A stretch of 64,000 nucleotides of DNA from RBG-13-68-16 sp050018455 (lineage in GTDB: Bacteria; Acidobacteriota; Thermoanaerobaculia; Thermoanaerobaculales; Thermoanaerobaculaceae): assembly GCA_050018455.1 (NCBI GenBank), contig JBEKAA010000019.1, positions 62,001 through 126,000 on the forward strand, in the 5' to 3' direction. The position numbers and the translations under genes were made by a program. Numbering within the stretch: position 1 is the first letter of the stretch; every line of letters begins with the position of its first letter. The notes beneath the pieces are model-generated. The model worked only from the letters and a program-made list of their open reading frames with translations, made no database searches and was not told where the DNA came from. Below are positions 60,748-64,000 of this stretch, piece by piece.

Positions 60748-63201
60748 ATGGCTCTACCCTACGACCCGCAACAGATCGAGCCGCGCTGGCAGGAGTTCTG
60801 GGCCCGCGAGCGGTTTGCTGCGGTGGATACCGCGGGTGCGAAGGACCTCTACATGCTGATGATGTTCCCGTACCCGTCGGGCGACCTCCACGTCGGGCAC
60901 GGGCGCAACTACATCCTCGGGGACTGCCTGTTCCGGATGTTCCTGATGCAGGGGCGCAAGGTCCTGAATCCCATGGGGTGGGACGCCTTCGGCCTTCCCG
61001 CCGAGAACGCGGCGATCAAGCGAAACATCCACCCGCACGAGTGGACGGTCGGCAACATCGCGCGCATGAAGGAGCAGTTCCGGCGCTGGGGAATCCTCTA
61101 CGACTGGGACAAGGAGGTCACCTCCTGCGAGCCCGAGTACTACCGCTGGAACCAGTGGCTCTTCAACCGGATGCTCGAGAAAGGGCTGGCCTACCGCGGC
61201 AAGTCGCCGGTCAACTGGTGTCCCTCGTGCAAGACCGTCCTCGCGAACGAGCAGGTGGTCGCGGGAGGGTGCGAACGCTGCGGCACGCCCGTGGAGCAGC
61301 GCGACCTCGAGCAGTGGTTCCTGCGCATCACCGAGTACGCCGATCGCCTTCTCGAGGGCCTCGACCGGCTTCCGGAGTGGCCCGAGAAGGTCAAGGTCAT
61401 GCAGCGCAACTGGATCGGTCGCTCGGAGGGGTGCGACCTGCGTTTCGCGGTCGAGGGCGCCGGCGAGCCGATCACGGTTTTCACGACGAGGGTGGACACG
61501 ATTTACGGAGCCACCTTCGTCGCCCTGGCGCCGGAGCACCCTCTAGTCGAACGCTTCCGCGCCACGGCGCCGGATCCCGACTTCGGCGAGTTCGTGGACC
61601 GGCTGAGGAACCAGACCCGCCTCCAGCGCGAGTCGGAGGGCGGCGACAAGGAGGGCCGGTTCACGGGGGCGTACGCGATCAACCCGTTCTCCGGCGAGCG
61701 CGTCCCGATCTGGGTCGCCAACTTCGTGCTGATGGAGTACGGCACCGGCGCGATTATGTCGGTGCCCGCCCACGACGAGCGCGACTTCGCCTTCGCCACC
61801 AAGTACTCTCTTCCGATCCGCCTCGTGATCGCGGGACCGGGCATGGGGCCCGACACCGTGCCGATCGAGGCGTACGCGGGCCCAGGCACCGTCGTGAACT
61901 CGGGGCCGTTTTCCGGGCTCGCGAGCGAGGATTCGAAGACCGCCATGGGCGTCTTCGCCGAAGGGAAGGGATTTGGAACCCGCCGCGTGCGATACCGCCT
62001 GCGCGACTGGCTGATCTCGAGGCAGCGCTACTGGGGGACGCCGATCCCGGTCGTCTACTGCGAGCGCGACGGAATCGTCCCCGTTCCGGACGATCAGCTA
62101 CCGGTGGTGCTCCCGAAGGACATCCAGTTCGGCGGAAGCGAGGGGAACCCCCTCGAGCGGAGCGCGTCGTTCACGGCCGTCAGATGCCCGAAGTGCGGGG
62201 ACGCGGCGCGCCGCGAGACCGACACCATGGACACCTTCGTCGACTCGTCGTGGTACTACGCGCGCTTCGTCAACCCGCACGTGCGCGACGCGATGATCGA
62301 CCGGGAGCGGGTGGCGCGCTGGATGCCGGTGGACCTCTACATCGGCGGGGTCGAGCACGCGATCCTGCACCTGATGTACGCGCGGTTCCTCTACAGGGTG
62401 CTCCACGACTTCGGCATGGTCCCCGGCGACGAGCCTTTCACGGTGCTCTTCAACCAGGGGATGATCACGGCGAAGAGCGCGGTTTCGGGCAAGCTCGAGA
62501 AGATGTCGAAGTCGAAGGGGAACGTCGTGGCTCCCGACGCGCTGATCGCGCGCTACGGCGCCGACACGGAGCGCGTCTACACCCTTTTCATGGGCCCGCC
62601 CGAGAAGGAAGTGGAGTGGACCGACGAGGGCGTCATGGGCGCTCATCGCTTCCTGCAGCGCGTCTGGGGTTTGCAGGACCTCGTCGCGGAGAGCGAGGGG
62701 CGGGCCGGCGAGCCGGCCGCGACCGAGCAGGTCCGCGTGGCGACGCACCGCACGGTCAAGCGGGTGGACGACGATCTGGCCCGCTACCACCCGAACACCG
62801 CCACGGCGGCGATGATGGAGCTGATCAACACGATGGCCGAGCACCAGGCGACGGCCTCCGGCGGGGCGCTGCGCCAGGCGTACGAGACCCTGCTCCGGCT
62901 CCTGCACCCGATTGCGCCCCACATCACGGAGGAGATCTGGCGCATCCTCGGGTACGAGGGGTCGCTCCTGCGGGCCGGCTGGCCCTCCTACGACGCGGAG
63001 CTGCTGGCAAAGCAGCAGGTCACCCTCGCGGTGCAGGTAAACGGCAAGCTGCGGGCGACCATCGACGCGGACCCGGGCCTGGACGCCCAGGCGGCCGGCT
63101 CCGTAGCCAGGGAGGCGGTAGCGAAATGGCTCGACGGCAAGACGGTGGTGAAAGTGATTCACGTCCCGGACAGGATGGTATCGTTCGTGGTGAAAGGGTG
63201 A
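60748..63201 (+). CDS. leuS: Leucine--tRNA ligase
   Basis: An 817-residue class I synthetase. MFPYPSGDLHVGHGRNYILG holds the HIGH motif (as H-V-G-H), NWCPSCKTVLANEQVVAGGC has the first zinc-ligand pair, and the CP1 editing domain shows TTRVDTIYGATF and GTGAIMSVPAHDERDF. KMSKSKGNVVAPD is the KMSKS loop. The short second zinc region CPKCGDAARRETDTMDTFVD is present. Length is near the lower end for bacterial LeuRS. ATG 60748 follows GCGGAGG, with TACAAT at 60724-60729 as a likely -10 box. lptE follows two bases after the stop. Confidence 0.98.
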   Translation: MALPYDPQQIEPRWQEFWARERFAAVDTAGAKDLYMLMMFPYPSGDLHVGHGRNYILGDCLFRMFLMQGRKVLNPMGWDAFGLPAENAAIKRNIHPHEWTVGNIARMKEQFRRWGILYDWDKEVTSCEPEYYRWNQWLFNRMLEKGLAYRGKSPVNWCPSCKTVLANEQVVAGGCERCGTPVEQRDLEQWFLRITEYADRLLEGLDRLPEWPEKVKVMQRNWIGRSEGCDLRFAVEGAGEPITVFTTRVDTIYGATFVALAPEHPLVERFRATAPDPDFGEFVDRLRNQTRLQRESEGGDKEGRFTGAYAINPFSGERVPIWVANFVLMEYGTGAIMSVPAHDERDFAFATKYSLPIRLVIAGPGMGPDTVPIEAYAGPGTVVNSGPFSGLASEDSKTAMGVFAEGKGFGTRRVRYRLRDWLISRQRYWGTPIPVVYCERDGIVPVPDDQLPVVLPKDIQFGGSEGNPLERSASFTAVRCPKCGDAARRETDTMDTFVDSSWYYARFVNPHVRDAMIDRERVARWMPVDLYIGGVEHAILHLMYARFLYRVLHDFGMVPGDEPFTVLFNQGMITAKSAVSGKLEKMSKSKGNVVAPDALIARYGADTERVYTLFMGPPEKEVEWTDEGVMGAHRFLQRVWGLQDLVAESEGRAGEPAATEQVRVATHRTVKRVDDDLARYHPNTATAAMMELINTMAEHQATASGGALRQAYETLLRLLHPIAPHITEEIWRILGYEGSLLRAGWPSYDAELLAKQQVTLAVQVNGKLRATIDADPGLDAQAAGSVAREAVAKWLDGKTVVKVIHVPDRMVSFVVKG

Positions 63202-63203
63202 AG

Positions 63204-63827
63204 ATGGCCGAGAAGGTAAGAGGGAAAACGGAAAACGGCAAAGGGAAGACAAGGACGGGTCGGCGTCTTCCGTTTGACCTTTTACGTTTACCCTTTCACC
63301 TGTTCAGCGCGGTGGCGGTGGTCCTCCTGGTTGCAACGAGCAGCGCGTGCGGGTACCACCTGATCGGGCAGTCGAACTCGCTGCCGGCGCGCCTTCAGAA
63401 GCTTTGCGTGACACCGTTCGTCAACCGGACCAACCGGGCCGAACTCGACCAGCGGCTGACAGAGCAGGTCTCCCAGGAGTGGGTGCGCCGGGGCCGCTTC
63501 CAGCTCGTGTCGAACCCGACCGAGGCCGACGTCGTCATGAGCGGGACCGTGACGTCGGCGGCCTCGATGCCGGTACAGTTCGACCAGTACGGCCGCGCCA
63601 CCCAGTACCAGCTCACCGTCGTCACGGACGTCCAGTTCGTGGACCGCACGGGCGAGAAGCCGGTCGTGCTCTGGCGCGACCAGCACTTCACCCGCGTCAA
63701 GGCCTACGACGTGAACGTCACGACGGCAACCGCGTACGACTACTTCGACCAGGAGGTGCAGGCGATGGACCTCCTCGCCATCGATTACGCACGCGGCCTG
63801 GTGGTCACGATCCTCGAAGGCTTCTAG
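63204..63827 (+). CDS. lptE: LptE-like LPS-assembly lipoprotein
   Basis: A 207-residue lipoprotein of the LptE/RlpB type, which plugs the LptD barrel for lipopolysaccharide export. The lipobox TSSAC with Cys at about residue 49 is followed by GYHLIGQSNSLPARLQKLCV, the family start. TPFVNRTNRAELDQRLTEQV and GRFQLVSNPTEADVVMSGTV then follow in family order. The 30-odd residues before the hydrophobic core (KVRGKTENGKGKTRTGRR and onward) are translated from a K-module palindrome; they form an unusually long basic n-region. Alternative later starts near residues 33-36 lack ATG. This fits the Kdo genes elsewhere in the window. Confidence 0.88.
   Translation: MAEKVRGKTENGKGKTRTGRRLPFDLLRLPFHLFSAVAVVLLVATSSACGYHLIGQSNSLPARLQKLCVTPFVNRTNRAELDQRLTEQVSQEWVRRGRFQLVSNPTEADVVMSGTVTSAASMPVQFDQYGRATQYQLTVVTDVQFVDRTGEKPVVLWRDQHFTRVKAYDVNVTTATAYDYFDQEVQAMDLLAIDYARGLVVTILEGF
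63212..63300. repeat. K-module palindrome inside lptE
   Basis: GAGGGAAAACGGAAAACGGC-type words (63212-63250) pair with GTCTTCCGTTTGACCTTTTA-type words (63264-63300) around a 13-base loop. The same K words form the apex of copies A and B. Here they are coding. Confidence 0.8.
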
Positions 63828-63831
63828 CGGG

Positions 63832-63957
63832 CGTCGCCGATAGCGGACCATCTGCTGCGTCAGGCTCGCGCCTCGCATGCTCACGTACCCTCCGGGTACG
63901 CTCCGCTGCTCGCCGCTCGCCTTCCTTGCATCTGGCCCACTCTCGGCGGCGCGGCTC
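63832..63957. repeat. Q repeat, copy 2
   Basis: The second copy of the Q repeat starts five bases after the lptE stop. Its hairpin is CGTACCC-TCC-GGGTACG (63884-63900); the fifth pair is swapped from G-C to C-G relative to copy 1. Terminal inverted repeats are CGTCGCCGATAGCGGACCA and TGGCCCACTCTCGGCGGCG. No gene is seen from 63828 to the window end. Confidence 0.8.
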
Positions 63958-64000
63958 CCCGCACGCCGCCGTCGCCCTGCCAACACGGTCTCACTCGACG

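Overview
The window is about 64 kb of high-GC, gene-dense bacterial chromosome with no rRNA, tRNA, transposase, phage or CRISPR genes that I can see. The cell is a Gram-negative diderm: it carries Kdo synthesis (kdsA, kdsB), an LptE-type lipoprotein for LPS export and a LolA-type lipoprotein carrier. Menaquinone via futalosine (mqnD plus a polyprenyl diphosphate synthase), a mitochondrial-type citrate synthase, a proton pyrophosphatase of the K+-independent type, PilT, indolepyruvate ferredoxin oxidoreductase and several exported peptidase-like proteins suggest a protein- or amino-acid-using soil, sediment or thermal bacterium. An Acidobacteriota-like lineage would fit best, but this is inference; no phylogenetic marker was tested.

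Layout. 1-9,060: the 3' end of glutamate dehydrogenase with a textbook terminator, a B3/4-domain protein, mqnD, an NCS2-type permease and a 1,503-residue Lhr helicase. 9,065-14,844: ankyrin protein, a divergent ClpX-like ATPase, a 690-bp repeat-rich gap, a small zincin, a NupC nucleoside transporter and a lipoprotein. 15,027-24,767: an rmlC-like gene, then kdsA-pyrG and kdsB, then a block read leftward (exported protein, purH, lolA, polyprenyl synthase, small TPR-like protein). 24,837-28,942: macro domain, pepA, GNAT, NRDE and a membrane protein. 28,965-32,530 (minus): thioredoxin-domain protein, small protein, TolB-like propeller. 32,683-39,132: pilT, recX-alaS-lytic transglycosylase, trpS. 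39,248-43,534 (minus): H+-pyrophosphatase, then an ECF sigma / anti-sigma / membrane protein operon. 43,692-54,149: Nfu protein, DUF4412 protein, M14 peptidase, TerC, fumarase, rhomboid, citrate synthase. 54,259-56,721 (minus): iorA-iorB. 57,149-63,827: ribH-nusB-transglutaminase-DUF4388, then leuS-lptE.

The most unusual content is between genes. At about a dozen places the intergenic DNA is a composite of short degenerate words (GTTCGAA, GCAGGGGA, GTCAAAGGGAAAA, AGTTGACAGTTCACAG, CCCGGACCCC types). These are arranged as long imperfect palindromes whose modules keep a fixed order from outside to centre, while the loops differ. In four genes the repeats have become coding sequence: the LptE N-terminus and the KdsB and IorB C-termini, plus a flanking case in rmlC where the repeat touches the stop codon. 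A second repeat family (60,267 and 63,832) shows a compensatory base-pair change in its central hairpin.

Expression signals are also informative. Several genes have a TAnnnT -10 box exactly 6-7 bases before the start codon and no ribosome binding site, which predicts leaderless mRNAs. One such leaderless start opens a 32-codon upstream ORF that ends in an ATGA overlap with the permease start. Two genes seem to have no usable start except CTG, one of them in a CTGA overlap with the gene before it.
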